A program made the position numbers and the translations under genes. A stretch of 64,000 bases of DNA, taken from Streptomyces chryseus (GTDB lineage Bacteria; Actinomycetota; Actinomycetes; Streptomycetales; Streptomycetaceae). This document shows positions 53,763 through 62,905 of this stretch, piece by piece (positions within the stretch are counted from its first letter, which is position 1; each line of letters begins with the position of its first letter). The stretch is taken from assembly GCF_014650755.1 (NCBI RefSeq), contig NZ_BMVO01000003.1, positions 1 through 64,000 of the forward strand, in the 5' to 3' direction. Under the pieces are notes generated by a model. The model was not told where the DNA came from, searched no databases, and worked only from the letters and a program-made list of their open reading frames with translations.

Positions 53763-56069
53763 TCATGGGTTTTTGGCCGCACCCGCCTTCAGCAGGAGCA
53801 CCGACCGGGCCGGCACGGTGATGGCCCCGCCCGCCCGGTGCACCGTCCCCGGTCCGTCCTCCTGGCTCTCCCGCGAGGTGTCGACGACCAGTTCGTACGT
53901 CCGCGCCCACGGCGGCCCGGGCAGGGTGAAATCGACCGGAGTGTCCGCCGCGTGGAGTACGGCGAGAAAGCTGTCGTCCGTGATCTTCGCACCGCGCGCG
54001 TCGCGCCCCGGGATGTCGCGGCCGGACAGGTAGAGCCCCACGGTCGAGGCCGGCGCGTACCAGTCCTGCTGCGTCATCTCCTCCCCGCGCGGGGTGAACC
54101 ACGCCAGGTCGCGCAACCCGTCCGCCGCCTGCGGCCGCCCCGAGAAGAAGGCGCGCCGGCGCAGCACCGGATGCGCGTGGCGCAGGGCCAGGAGGCGCGA
54201 GGTCAGCCGGAACAGCTCCCGCCAGCCGGGGTCCTCCAGCAGCGACCAGTCGACCCAGCCGACCTCGTTGTCCTGGCAGTACGCGTTGTTGTTGCCGCCC
54301 TGCGTACGCCCCATCTCGTCGCCCGCGACCAGCATCGGCACGCCCGTCGACAGCAGCAGTGTCGTCACCAGGTTGCGCAGCTGCCGCCGGCGCAGCGCGT
54401 TCACCCCGGCGTCCTCGGTCTCGCCCTCGGCGCCGCAGTTCCACGAACGGTTGTCGTTCGTCCCGTCCCGGTTGCCCTCGCCGTTCGCGGCGTTCTGCTT
54501 CTGGTGGTACGAGACGAGGTCCCGCAGCGTGAAGCCGTCGTGCGCGGTGACGAAGTTGACCGACGCGTACGGGCGACGGCCGCCCCACGCGTACAGGTCG
54601 CTCGACCCCGAGAGCCGGTAGCCCAGGTCCCGGACGTCCGGCAGCGCTCCGCGCCAGAAGTCCCGTACGGCGTCCCGGTAGTGGTCGTTCCACTCCGTCC
54701 ACAGCGGCGGGAACGCGCCGACCTGGTAGCCGCCGCTGCCCACGTCCCACGGCTCGGCGATCAGCTTCACCCGCCGCAGCACCGGGTCCTGCGCGATGAC
54801 CGCGAGGAACGGCGACAGCATGTCGACGTCGTGCATCGAGCGCGCGAGCGCCGCCGCCAGGTCGAAGCGGAAGCCGTCCACGCCCATCTCGGTCACCCAG
54901 TACCGGAGCGAGTCCGTGATCAGCCGCAGCACGTTCGGCTGGACGACGTGCAGGGTGTTCCCGCACCCCGTGTAGTCGGCGTACCGTCTGGCGTCGTTCT
55001 GGAGGCGGTAGTAGCCGCGGTTGTCGATGCCGCGCAGGGACAGCGTGGGCCCGAGCTCGCCCGCCTCGGCGGTGTGGTTGTAGACGACGTCGAGGATCAC
55101 CTCGATGCCGGCCGCGTGCAGGGCGCGCACCATCGCCTTGAACTCGCCGACCTGCTGCCCCGCCGTCCCCGACGCCGCGTACCCCGCGTGCGGCGCGAAG
55201 TAGCCGATGGAGTTGTAGCCCCAGTAGTTGCGCAGACCGCGCCGCAGCAGATGGTCCTCGTGGGCGAACTGGTGCACCGGCAGCAGCTCCACGGCCGTCA
55301 CCCCCAGCCGCTGGAGGTGCTCGACCGCCGCCGGGTGCCCGAGTCCGGCGTACGTGCCGCGCAGCTCCTCGGGGATGCCCGGGTGCAGCTTGGTGAAGCC
55401 GCGCACGTGCAGTTCGTAGATGACGGTGTCGGCCCACGGCGTCTTGGGCCGCCGGTCGTCGACCCACTCGTCGTCCGGCGCCTCGTCGTGCACCACCACC
55501 CCCTTGGGGACGAACGGCGCCGAGTCGCGGTCGTCGCGCACGGTGTCCGCGACGCTCTGCTGCGGCCAGTCCCTGACGTGCCCGTACACCTCGCCGGGCA
55601 GGGTGAAGTCGCCGTCGACGGCCCGCGCGTACGGGTCGAGGAGCAGCTTCGCGTGGTTCCAGCGGGCGCCGGTCCAGGGATCCCAGCGGCCGTGCACCCG
55701 GAAGCCGTAGCGCTGTCCCGCCCGTACGCCGGGTACGAAGCCGTGCCAGATCTCGTGGGTGAGCTCGGTCAGCGGGCAGCGCCGCTCGGTGCCGTCCGCG
55801 TCGAAGAGGCACACCTCGACGGCCTCGGCCCCGCCCGCCCACAGCGCGAAGTTGGTGCCCGCCACGCCGTCGGGTCCGACGCGAAAGCGCGCCCCGAGCG
55901 GGGTCGGCGCACCGGGCCACACGGGCGGCCCGCCCCGGTCGTGGCCCGGGCGGTGCCCGTTGACCGCCGCCGGGACGGGCGCGGACGCGGGGCGGTCGTC
56001 GCCCACCGCCTCGGGCACCGCTGCCCGCACCGCCTCCTGTACTGCCTCCTGCTCGGGTGCGCTGGACAC
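53763..56069 (-). CDS. glgX: Glycogen debranching enzyme (isoamylase-type)
   Basis: A 768-residue GH13_11 enzyme hydrolysing alpha-1,6 branches of phosphorylase-limited glucan. GTG 56069 follows GGAGG by 7 nt; the longer frame to 56156 was rejected. A 40-residue Ala/Glu/Pro-rich N-terminus precedes the CBM48 module (PLGARFRVGPDGVAGTNFAL region), then the barrel: VILDVVYNHTAEAGELGPT, the nucleophile in VDGFRFDLAAAL, the acid/base in LIAEPWDVG, and FVTAHDGFTLRDL. It complements glgP (44917) and glgB (26845). Located just upstream of the ABC pair but separated from it by 34 bp. Confidence 0.95.
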   Translation of the reverse strand: MSSAPEQEAVQEAVRAAVPEAVGDDRPASAPVPAAVNGHRPGHDRGGPPVWPGAPTPLGARFRVGPDGVAGTNFALWAGGAEAVEVCLFDADGTERRCPLTELTHEIWHGFVPGVRAGQRYGFRVHGRWDPWTGARWNHAKLLLDPYARAVDGDFTLPGEVYGHVRDWPQQSVADTVRDDRDSAPFVPKGVVVHDEAPDDEWVDDRRPKTPWADTVIYELHVRGFTKLHPGIPEELRGTYAGLGHPAAVEHLQRLGVTAVELLPVHQFAHEDHLLRRGLRNYWGYNSIGYFAPHAGYAASGTAGQQVGEFKAMVRALHAAGIEVILDVVYNHTAEAGELGPTLSLRGIDNRGYYRLQNDARRYADYTGCGNTLHVVQPNVLRLITDSLRYWVTEMGVDGFRFDLAAALARSMHDVDMLSPFLAVIAQDPVLRRVKLIAEPWDVGSGGYQVGAFPPLWTEWNDHYRDAVRDFWRGALPDVRDLGYRLSGSSDLYAWGGRRPYASVNFVTAHDGFTLRDLVSYHQKQNAANGEGNRDGTNDNRSWNCGAEGETEDAGVNALRRRQLRNLVTTLLLSTGVPMLVAGDEMGRTQGGNNNAYCQDNEVGWVDWSLLEDPGWRELFRLTSRLLALRHAHPVLRRRAFFSGRPQAADGLRDLAWFTPRGEEMTQQDWYAPASTVGLYLSGRDIPGRDARGAKITDDSFLAVLHAADTPVDFTLPGPPWARTYELVVDTSRESQEDGPGTVHRAGGAITVPARSVLLLKAGAAKNP

Positions 56070-56222
56070 CTGTAAGCCTCCCGCGGCTCGTTGGGACCGG
56101 CGGATCCTGAGACCGTACGGCGTCCCGGCCGTGGCCCCCTCGCGCGTTCCTCCCACCTGTTCTTCCCGGAACAGCGGTCGTACTCACGTTTCCCCTGGAG
56201 GGGCGCGGTCGTTGGGCCCGGC

Positions 56223-57434
56223 GTGAGAGACGCAGTGAGACGCGCACGGGCGGTCCTGGCCGCCGTACTGGCAGGAGCGGGCCTGATCGCCGGACTGGCG
56301 GGCTGCACGGCCGACGGCGAAGCGCTGTTCGGCGGGAAGCCGCGTTCGCCCCGGGACGCCATCCGGATCGTTCCCGCCGACGGGGCGAAGGGGATCAGGG
56401 CCGACGGCCGCATCGAGGTGAGGGTCCCGGACGGGCGCCTCGAACGGGTGCGGGTCGTCCGGGTCGAGGACGCCGACCAGCACGAGGTGACCGGCAGGAT
56501 CGCGGACGACGGGCTGAGCTGGCGCCCGGACGCGGGGCCGCTGCGGCTGGCCGCCAAGTACCGGGTCCACGCGGTCGCCGTCGACGGTCACGGCCGCCGC
56601 TCGGCCCGGCACTCCTCGTTCACCACGGTCGTCCCCGAGCACCGCTTCATCGGCTACTTCAAGCCGGAGAACCGCTCCACCGTGGGCACCGGCATGATCG
56701 TCTCCTTCTCCTTCAACCGTCCCGTCGTCAACCGGGCCGCCGTCGAACGCGCCATCGAGGTCACCTCCCAGCCGCCGGTGGAGGTGTCCGGCCACTGGTT
56801 CGGCGCCCAGCGCCTCGACTTCCGGCCGCGCGCGTACTGGAAGCCGGGCACCCGCGTCGGCGTCGACCTGCGGCTGCGCGACGTCGAGGCCGCGCCCGGC
56901 GTCTTCGGCATCCAGCACAAGGCCGTCGGCTTCACGGTCGGCCGCTCCCAGGTCTCCACGGTCGACGCGGAGGCGCACACCATGGTGGTACGGCGCGACG
57001 GCGAGGAGCCGGTGAAGGTGCCGGTCAGCGCGGGCGCGCCGAAGACCACGACGTACAACGGGAAGATGGTGGTCACCGAGCTGTACGACGTCACGCGGAT
57101 GGACGGCAGGACCGTCGGCTTCGGCGGCGAGTACGACATTCCGGATGTTCCGCACGCGATGCGGCTGACGGCGTCGGGGACCTTCCTGCACGGCAACTAC
57201 TGGGCCCCGGCCGACACCTTCGGATCGGTCAACACGAGCCACGGCTGCGTCGGGCTGCGCGATGTGAAGGGCGGCAGCCCGGACACCCCGGCCGGCTGGT
57301 TCTTCGACCGCACGCTCGTGGGCGATGTGGTGGAAGTGGTGAACTCGCGCGACCGGAAGGTGGCTCCCGACAACGGCCTCGGCGGCTGGAACATGGAGTG
57401 GGACCGTTGGAAGGCCGGTTCCGCGCTCCGATAA
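56223..57434 (+). CDS. L,D-transpeptidase lipoprotein 1
   Basis: A 403-residue YkuD-family cell-wall enzyme. GTG 56223 is used (GTG 56235 possible). Lipoprotein signal with lipobox LAGC, Cys28. Two Ig-like domains (about 45-270) precede the YkuD domain (about 275-395) with FLHGNYWAPADTFGS and the catalytic VNTSHGCVGLRD (His-Gly-Cys). It would make 3-3 cross-links between diaminopimelate residues, which Streptomyces uses at the hypha tips and wall. The architecture matches mycobacterial LdtMt2. The next gene is a paralogue. Carbapenems usually inhibit this family; not testable here. Confidence 0.92.
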   Translation: MRDAVRRARAVLAAVLAGAGLIAGLAGCTADGEALFGGKPRSPRDAIRIVPADGAKGIRADGRIEVRVPDGRLERVRVVRVEDADQHEVTGRIADDGLSWRPDAGPLRLAAKYRVHAVAVDGHGRRSARHSSFTTVVPEHRFIGYFKPENRSTVGTGMIVSFSFNRPVVNRAAVERAIEVTSQPPVEVSGHWFGAQRLDFRPRAYWKPGTRVGVDLRLRDVEAAPGVFGIQHKAVGFTVGRSQVSTVDAEAHTMVVRRDGEEPVKVPVSAGAPKTTTYNGKMVVTELYDVTRMDGRTVGFGGEYDIPDVPHAMRLTASGTFLHGNYWAPADTFGSVNTSHGCVGLRDVKGGSPDTPAGWFFDRTLVGDVVEVVNSRDRKVAPDNGLGGWNMEWDRWKAGSALR

Positions 57435-57612
57435 CCCCTCCCTGACCTGCACGGCCCCCGCGCCCGTTCTCCTCGCACTTGGGACCGAACGGTGACATAC
57501 ACGCGCAGTCGGCGACACGCCCGGTGTGATTACCATTCACCAGACGCGCGGTTGCTGCGCGTGGGGGTGCGGGCCATGGCTGGGGCCAGGCCGTGCGAGG
57601 GGAGAACAACAC

Positions 57613-58866
57613 GTGAAAAGGCAGCCGATATCGGGGACGTCGGCCGGGACGCGCCGGGAGCGCGGATCCCGCCGCGGGGGCCCGGGACTGCTGGCTCTGC
57701 TGCTGGGGGCGATGCTGCTGTTCGTCACGGCGTGCGCGGGAAGCGATTCCGGTGACGGCAAGGGCAAGAAGGACGGGGCGGGGAAGGCCGGCGACACCCA
57801 GGCGTCGCAGGCGGTGGTGACCATCGCGCCGAAGGACGACGCGAAGAACGTGGCCACCAGCGGGGCTCTGAAGATCGGCGCGGACAAGGGCAGGCTGACG
57901 TCCGTCAAGGTCGAGGACACCAAGGGCAACGAGGTCGAGGGCAAGATCACCGCGGACGGCACCTCCTGGGAGCCGGCGCACCACCTCGGCGCGGCCACCC
58001 GGTACAAGGTCCACGCGATCGCGAAAGACTCCGAGGGCCGCGAGTCCGCGAAGGACACCACCTTCACGACGCTCGTACCGAAGAACACGTTCGTCAGCTA
58101 CTTCACGCCCGAGGACGGCTCCACCGTCGGCGTCGGCATGCCGGTCTCGCTGCGCTTCAGCCGTGGCATCACCGCGCCCGAGGACGTCGAGAAGGCCGTC
58201 AAGGTGACGGCCGAGCCGTCGGTGCCGATCGAGGGCCACTGGTTCGGCAACGACCGCCTCGACTTCCGTCCCGAGAAGTACTGGGCCGCGGGCACCAAGG
58301 TGACGCTGAAGCTGAACCTCGACGGCGTGGAGGGCCGGCCCGGCGTGTACGGCAAGCAGTCGAAGACGGTGAGGTTCACGGTCGGCCGCAGCCAGGTCAG
58401 CGTGGTGGACGCCAAGGCCTACACGATGACCGTCAAGCGCGACGGCAAGGTCTTCAAGACGATCCCGATCACCGCGGGCGCCCCGTCGACGACGACGTAC
58501 AACGGCCAGATGGTCATCAGCGAGAAGTACAAGGTGACCCGCATGAACGGTGCCACCGTCGGCTTCGGCGGCGAGTACGACATCAAGGACGTACCGCACG
58601 CGATGCGCCTGTCGACCTCCGGCACCTTCATCCACGGCAACTACTGGGCGGGCGCCGGAACCTTCGGGTCGGCGAACGTCAGCCACGGGTGCGTGGGTCT
58701 GCGGGACGTGCGGGGCGGGTGGGACAAGGAAGCTCCGGCCGCCTGGTTCTTCAACAACTCGATCCTCGGTGACGTGGTCGTCGTGAAGAACTCCAACGAC
58801 AAGCAGATCCAGCCCGACAACGGCCTCAACGGCTGGAACATGTCCTGGGCGGAGTGGAAGAAGTAG
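57613..58866 (+). CDS. L,D-transpeptidase lipoprotein 2
   Basis: A 417-residue paralogue of the previous gene. GTG 57613 is preceded by AGGGGAGA. Lipobox FVTAC, Cys41; a Lys/Asp/Gly-rich spacer then Ig-like domains (about 75-285) and the YkuD domain with TFIHGNYWAGAGTFG and NVSHGCVGLRD. The two proteins share the long segment from VGRSQVS to the end at high identity by eye (TTTYNG, GFGGEYDI, VPHAMRL, SHGCVGLRDV). Tandem duplication, 178 bp apart. A 13-bp-arm terminator follows. Each may work at a different stage or site. Confidence 0.93.
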   Translation: MKRQPISGTSAGTRRERGSRRGGPGLLALLLGAMLLFVTACAGSDSGDGKGKKDGAGKAGDTQASQAVVTIAPKDDAKNVATSGALKIGADKGRLTSVKVEDTKGNEVEGKITADGTSWEPAHHLGAATRYKVHAIAKDSEGRESAKDTTFTTLVPKNTFVSYFTPEDGSTVGVGMPVSLRFSRGITAPEDVEKAVKVTAEPSVPIEGHWFGNDRLDFRPEKYWAAGTKVTLKLNLDGVEGRPGVYGKQSKTVRFTVGRSQVSVVDAKAYTMTVKRDGKVFKTIPITAGAPSTTTYNGQMVISEKYKVTRMNGATVGFGGEYDIKDVPHAMRLSTSGTFIHGNYWAGAGTFGSANVSHGCVGLRDVRGGWDKEAPAAWFFNNSILGDVVVVKNSNDKQIQPDNGLNGWNMSWAEWKK

Positions 58867-58890
58867 AAGTAACACACGCTGTACGGACGT

Positions 58891-58929
58891 ACGGACCCGG
58901 TGCACTGTGATCGAGCGCACCGGGTCCGT
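58891..58929 (+). terminator. Terminator after the L,D-transpeptidase pair
   Basis: Exact 13-bp arms ACGGACCCGGTGC (58891-58903) and GCACCGGGTCCGT (58917-58929), followed by TGTCGTT. Confidence 0.85.
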
Positions 58930-58958
58930 TGTCGTTAACGCGGGCTAACCTCGCTCGT

Positions 58959-59726
58959 ATGACTGTGAATCTCGAAGTCTCCGAGGGCGTCGGCACCATC
59001 CGGCTGGACCGCCCCCCGATGAACGCACTGGACATCGCCACCCAGGACCGGCTGCGCGAGCTCGCCGAGGAGGCGACCCGGCGCGACGACGTGCGCGCCG
59101 TGGTTCTCTACGGCGGCGAGAAGGTGTTCGCGGCCGGCGCGGACATCAAGGAGATGCAGGCGATGGACCACGCGGCGATGGTCGTACGCTCCCGGGCCCT
59201 CCAGGACTCCTTCACCGCCGTCGCCCGCATCCCCAAGCCCGTCGTCGCGGCGGTCACCGGTTACGCCCTGGGCGGCGGCTGCGAGCTCGCCCTGTGCGCC
59301 GACTTCCGCATCGCCGGCGACAACGCCAAGCTCGGCCAGCCCGAGATCCTCCTCGGCCTGATCCCCGGCGCGGGCGGCACGCAGCGGCTCGCGCGGCTGG
59401 TCGGCCCGTCCAAGGCCAAGGACCTCATCTTCACCGGACGTCACGTGCGCGCCGACGAGGCGCTGACGATCGGACTCGTCGACCGGGTCGTGCCGGCCGC
59501 CGAGGTGTACGAGCAGGCGCACGCCTGGGCCGCGAAGCTCGCCCAGGGCCCCGCGACGGCGCTGCGCGCGGCGAAGGAGTGCGTCGACGCGGGCCTCGAA
59601 ACGGACCTGGACACCGGGCTCACCATCGAACGCAACTGGTTCGCCGGGCTGTTCGCCACCGAGGACCGCGAGCGCGGCATGCGCAGTTTCGTCGACGAGG
59701 GGCCCGGCAAGGCCAAGTTCCTCTGA
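58959..59726 (+). CDS. Enoyl-CoA hydratase/isomerase
   Basis: A 255-residue crotonase. The ATG at 58959 gives the usual start MTVNLEVSEGVGTIRLDRP. Oxyanion hole: AAGADIKEM and the GYALGGGCELAL loop; the two catalytic glutamates are in GGCELAL and GQPEILLGLIPGAGG, as in authentic hydratases. Role: hydrating trans-2-enoyl-CoA in fatty acid beta-oxidation, or a related reaction. No ribosome binding site is visible; TAACCT lies 7 nt upstream, so translation could be leaderless. It seems to be a single gene. Confidence 0.92.
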   Translation: MTVNLEVSEGVGTIRLDRPPMNALDIATQDRLRELAEEATRRDDVRAVVLYGGEKVFAAGADIKEMQAMDHAAMVVRSRALQDSFTAVARIPKPVVAAVTGYALGGGCELALCADFRIAGDNAKLGQPEILLGLIPGAGGTQRLARLVGPSKAKDLIFTGRHVRADEALTIGLVDRVVPAAEVYEQAHAWAAKLAQGPATALRAAKECVDAGLETDLDTGLTIERNWFAGLFATEDRERGMRSFVDEGPGKAKFL

Positions 59727-59986
59727 GTCGAGGCAAGTTGGCGTGAATCCGGGGGGTCATCCTCTCGGGCGGATTAACGCCGCCTTAAGCCCGCCTGAAG
59801 CGAGCCTTGCTCCGGGCGCCGGGTGATCAGGCGTAAGCGCCACGTCACCGCAGGTCGCAGGGGGTGCGGCGGGGCATGTGCTGCCTCTGGCATATGTCAA
59901 CCCGCACCCCTGAACGGGGTGGTCGCCAGGGACTGAATCCCCCGGAACGGCCCCGGGTGGCCTCCCGGGCGGCCATGATGGGGGGC

Positions 59987-60502
59987 ATGGCGGGGCTGGA
60001 GGGTATGGAGCAACCGCGGCCGCGCGGCAGCGCGACGGCCGCGCGGTGGACGCCGGCGGTCGAGGACGAACAGGCGTTCAAAGCAGTGGAGTTGTTCGGG
60101 AATCCGGCAGACGAAGAAGTGCGTCTGCCGTCCCGTCCGGAGTCGGCGGCGACGGCGCGGCGGCTCACGCACTGCGTGGTGTTCCGCCAGTGGCAGCTCT
60201 CGCCGCAGACCGCGGAGTACGCGGTGCTGCTGGTCTCCGAGCTGGTGGGCAACGCGGTGCGGCACACCGGCGCTCGTGTCTTCGGGCTGCGCATGCTGCG
60301 CCGCAGGGGCTGGATGCGGATCGAGGTGCGCGACCCGTCGCGCGGTCTGCCCTGCCTGATGCCCGTGCACGAACTCGACACCAGCGGCCGAGGGCTCTTC
60401 CTCGTCGACAAGCTCTCCGACCGGTGGGGTGTGGACCTCCTGCCGCGCGGCAAGACCACCTGGTTCGAGATGCGGGTCAGCGACCGCACCTCCGAGCGCT
60501 AG
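59987..60502 (+). CDS. RsbW-like ATP-binding protein (HATPase_c_2)
   Basis: About 171 residues with a GHKL ATPase domain of the anti-sigma/serine-kinase type. N-box in LLVSELVGNAVRHTGA, G1 region in VRDPSRGLP, and G2 in TSGRGLFLVDKLSDRWGV. The first 45 residues are not conserved in the family and the start is uncertain: in-frame ATGs at 59864, 59975, 59978, 59987 and 60005 lack a convincing ribosome binding site. Streptomyces has many such orphans that bind anti-anti-sigma factors or regulate stress sigma factors. No STAS partner is adjacent. Ends before a terminator. Confidence 0.85.
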   Translation: MAGLEGMEQPRPRGSATAARWTPAVEDEQAFKAVELFGNPADEEVRLPSRPESAATARRLTHCVVFRQWQLSPQTAEYAVLLVSELVGNAVRHTGARVFGLRMLRRRGWMRIEVRDPSRGLPCLMPVHELDTSGRGLFLVDKLSDRWGVDLLPRGKTTWFEMRVSDRTSER

Positions 60503-60526
60503 GCGTCGCACCTGCCGAGCGGCATG

Positions 60527-60574
60527 CACAGAAGCCCCCTGTGGCCGGGGTGCGGCACGTCGGGGGCTTCTGTG
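60527..60574 (+). terminator. Terminator after the RsbW-like gene
   Basis: Exact 13-bp arms CACAGAAGCCCCC (60527-60539) and GGGGGCTTCTGTG (60562-60574), loop 22 nt. Confidence 0.8.
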
Positions 60575-60730
60575 GAGCGCCGTGGAACGGGGGGGTGTGA
60601 TCCACGGCCGCTTGTGATGACGACCTGGCCCGGGTCAATGGGGGTCGTGGCACCGACTATGGCAGACAGGTGAGCACGGTGCCAAAAGACCACACCGGGA
60701 CAATGTGTCGCAGAGTGGCAGATTGCATTG

Positions 60731-60802
60731 ATGAATCACAGGTGAACTGTGCCACCTGCCTGGTAATGAGTGCATAGATATGAAGTGAGCTGCGTGATTC
60801 AT
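60731..60802. promoter_or_regulatory. Dyads in an A+T-rich upstream region
   Basis: Perfect 9-bp inverted arms ATGAATCAC/GTGATTCAT lie 54 bp apart; inside is CAGGTG-N8-CACCTG. Candidate operator or transcript hairpin ahead of the lipoprotein pair at 60895 and 61668. No regulator gene is assigned. Confidence 0.35.
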
Positions 60803-60894
60803 TAGCGGGGGTCCCTGGGTGGCCCTCCAGGCCGGGCGACCCGCTCGGCCGCGAATTGGCTCAATCGTTACCTTTTGCTCGCATTACCCCTTAA

Positions 60895-61671
60895 ATGGGG
60901 CGCGTGACTCAGACATGCCGCCGCAGCGTGCTGCGGGCCGGAGCCGGAGCGGCCGGGGCGGCCGTCGCGGGAGCGCTCGCCACCGGCTGCGACGCCGGCT
61001 CCGGGTCACCCGCCGCCGCCTCGTCCGCGCCGCCCCGCCCGGCTCCCGCCCCCCACCGCTTCGCAGGGCTGCCCGTCCAGATCACCCACGGCCCGCGCGA
61101 CCGGCCCCGGGTCGCGCTCACCTTCCACGGTCAGGGCGACCCGGCCACCGCCCGCGCCGTACTCGCCGAGGCCGAGCGGCGCGGCGCCCGCGTCACCGTC
61201 CTCGCGGTCGGCGCATGGCTCGACGCCCACCCCGCGCTCGCCCGCCGGATCCTCGACGGCGGCCACGAACTCGGCAACCACACCCAGCGCCACCTCGCCA
61301 TCTCCGCCATGGGGGAGCGGGAGGCGTACACCGAGATCACCGGCTGCGCGGACCGGCTGCGCCGGCTCACCGGATCCATCGGCACCTGGTTCCGGCCCTC
61401 GCGAAGCCAGTACGCCACACCGCTCGTGCAGCGGCTGGCGCGCCGTGCCGGATACCCGCACGTCCTCTCGTACGACGTCGACTCGCTCGACTTCACCTCG
61501 CCCGGCGCCCCGGCCGTCACCCGCACCGTCACCGGGGAGATCCGCAACGGATCCGTGGTGAGCCTGCACTTCGGCTACGCGGACACGGTCGCCGCGCTGC
61601 CCGCCCTCCTCGACGAACTCGACCGCCGCGGCCTGCGCGCGGTGACGACCACGGAGCTGCTGACCCGATGA
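60895..61671 (+). CDS. NodB-fold (polysaccharide deacetylase-like) lipoprotein with altered active site
   Basis: A 258-residue exported protein. The N-terminus CRRSVLRAGAGAAGAAVAG carries a Tat-type twin arginine and ends in the lipobox ATGC (Cys32). The NodB fold follows: motif 1, normally TFDDGP, reads LTFHGQGD (His78-Gly79), lacking both aspartates; motif 2 is HELGNHTQRH with metal ligands His129 and His133; motif 3 is WFRPSRSQY. The first aspartate is the catalytic base and the second a metal ligand in active deacetylases, so classical activity is doubtful. ATG 60895 or GTG 60904 may be the start. The stop overlaps the next gene. Confidence 0.85.
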   Translation: MGRVTQTCRRSVLRAGAGAAGAAVAGALATGCDAGSGSPAAASSAPPRPAPAPHRFAGLPVQITHGPRDRPRVALTFHGQGDPATARAVLAEAERRGARVTVLAVGAWLDAHPALARRILDGGHELGNHTQRHLAISAMGEREAYTEITGCADRLRRLTGSIGTWFRPSRSQYATPLVQRLARRAGYPHVLSYDVDSLDFTSPGAPAVTRTVTGEIRNGSVVSLHFGYADTVAALPALLDELDRRGLRAVTTTELLTR

Positions 61672-62852
61672 CGACGATCATTCGACGCACGACCGCGCTG
61701 CTCGCCGGCGCCCTCCTGGCCGCCCTCGCCGGTTGCGGCGGCCCCGACGACAAGAGCTCCGCCGAGGCGCGCGGCACCGAGGGCGCCGCGCCGCCCGGCG
61801 AGGTGAGGAACACCGCGCCGGCGGGGCTGCCGGGCATGCCGCCGGTGCTCGACCCCAAGGACGTGTACGCCGCCGACCGGCCGAACAAGCTGTCACCGGT
61901 GGTCAAGAACTTCCCGTCCCGGGTCTACGTCCCCAACACCAACTCCAACACGGTGTCGGTGATCGACCCCAAGACGTACAAGGTCGTCAAGACGATCCCG
62001 GTCGGCGTCCAGCCGCAGCACGTCGTCCCGTCCTGGGACCTGAAGACGCTGTGGGTCAACAACAACCGCGGCCACACCCTCACACCGATCAACCCGGCCA
62101 CCGGCGCGGTGGGCAAACCGGTGGAGGTGCACGACCCGTACAACCTCTACTTCACGCCCAACGGCAGGTACGCCGTCGTCATGGCGTCGATGGACCGCGA
62201 ACTGGTCTTCCGCGACCCGCACACCATGGACCGCGTCAAGACAGTGCCGGTGTCCTGCGCGGGCGTCAACCACGCCGACTTCTCCGCCGACGGCCGGTAC
62301 TTCGTCGTCTCCTGCGAGTTCTCCGGCGAACTGCTCAAGGTCGACACCGAGAAGATGGAGGTCGTCGGCCAGCAGAAGCTCCCGTTCGAGGGCGCGATGC
62401 CGCAGGACGTGAAGATCTCGCCCGACGGCAGGACGATCTACATCGCCGACATGATGGCGCACGGCATGTGGGTGCTGGACGGCGAGAAGTTCACCACCCC
62501 CGAGCTGCTGCCGACGGGCAAGGGCTGCCACGGCCTCTACGTCTCCCGCGACTCCAAGGAGATGTACGTGTCCAACCGGGGCGAGGGCTCGATCTCCGTC
62601 TTCGACTTCACCCGGAACAAGCTGACGAAGAAGTGGCACCTGCCCGACGGCGGCAGCCCCGACATGGGCGGTGTCTCGGCCGACGGCAAGGTGCTGTGGC
62701 TGTCAGGCCGTTACGACTCGGAGGTGTACGCCGTCGACACCACCACCGGCAAGCAGCTCGCCCGTATCCCGGTCGGTGGCGGTCCGCACGGCCTCGCGGT
62801 CTACCCGCAGCCGGGCCGCTACTCCCTGGGGCACACCGGCATCTTCCGCTGA
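61668..62852 (+). CDS. YncE-like beta-propeller lipoprotein
   Basis: A 394-residue protein; ATG 61668 overlaps the NodB-fold stop by 4 bp. Signal peptide with lipobox LAGC, Cys23, then a disordered region to about 60, then a seven-bladed propeller of YncE/NHL type (about 80-385) with repeats such as VYVPNTNSNTVSVIDPKTYK, IYIADMMAHGMWVLDG and MYVSNRGEGSISVFDF. Such surface propellers bind ligands or proteins; no catalytic site was recognised. Co-translation with the deacetylase-like protein suggests a common envelope role, possibly sugar or metal related. Confidence 0.87.
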   Translation: MTTIIRRTTALLAGALLAALAGCGGPDDKSSAEARGTEGAAPPGEVRNTAPAGLPGMPPVLDPKDVYAADRPNKLSPVVKNFPSRVYVPNTNSNTVSVIDPKTYKVVKTIPVGVQPQHVVPSWDLKTLWVNNNRGHTLTPINPATGAVGKPVEVHDPYNLYFTPNGRYAVVMASMDRELVFRDPHTMDRVKTVPVSCAGVNHADFSADGRYFVVSCEFSGELLKVDTEKMEVVGQQKLPFEGAMPQDVKISPDGRTIYIADMMAHGMWVLDGEKFTTPELLPTGKGCHGLYVSRDSKEMYVSNRGEGSISVFDFTRNKLTKKWHLPDGGSPDMGGVSADGKVLWLSGRYDSEVYAVDTTTGKQLARIPVGGGPHGLAVYPQPGRYSLGHTGIFR

Positions 62853-62905
62853 CGCGTGGTCCGGGCGGGCGCACCGCGGCTCCGCCCGGAGCCCCGCCCG
62901 GCTTC

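Larger units (their letters stand above)
60503..60894. other. Intergenic region before the NodB-fold lipoprotein gene
   Basis: 392 bp with the terminator (60527-60574) and two nested dyads: CAGGTG-N8-CACCTG (60739-60758) and ATGAATCAC (60731-60739) with GTGATTCAT (60794-60802). The 60720-60810 stretch is notably A+T-richer than the surroundings, as expected for a regulated promoter. Confidence 0.5.
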
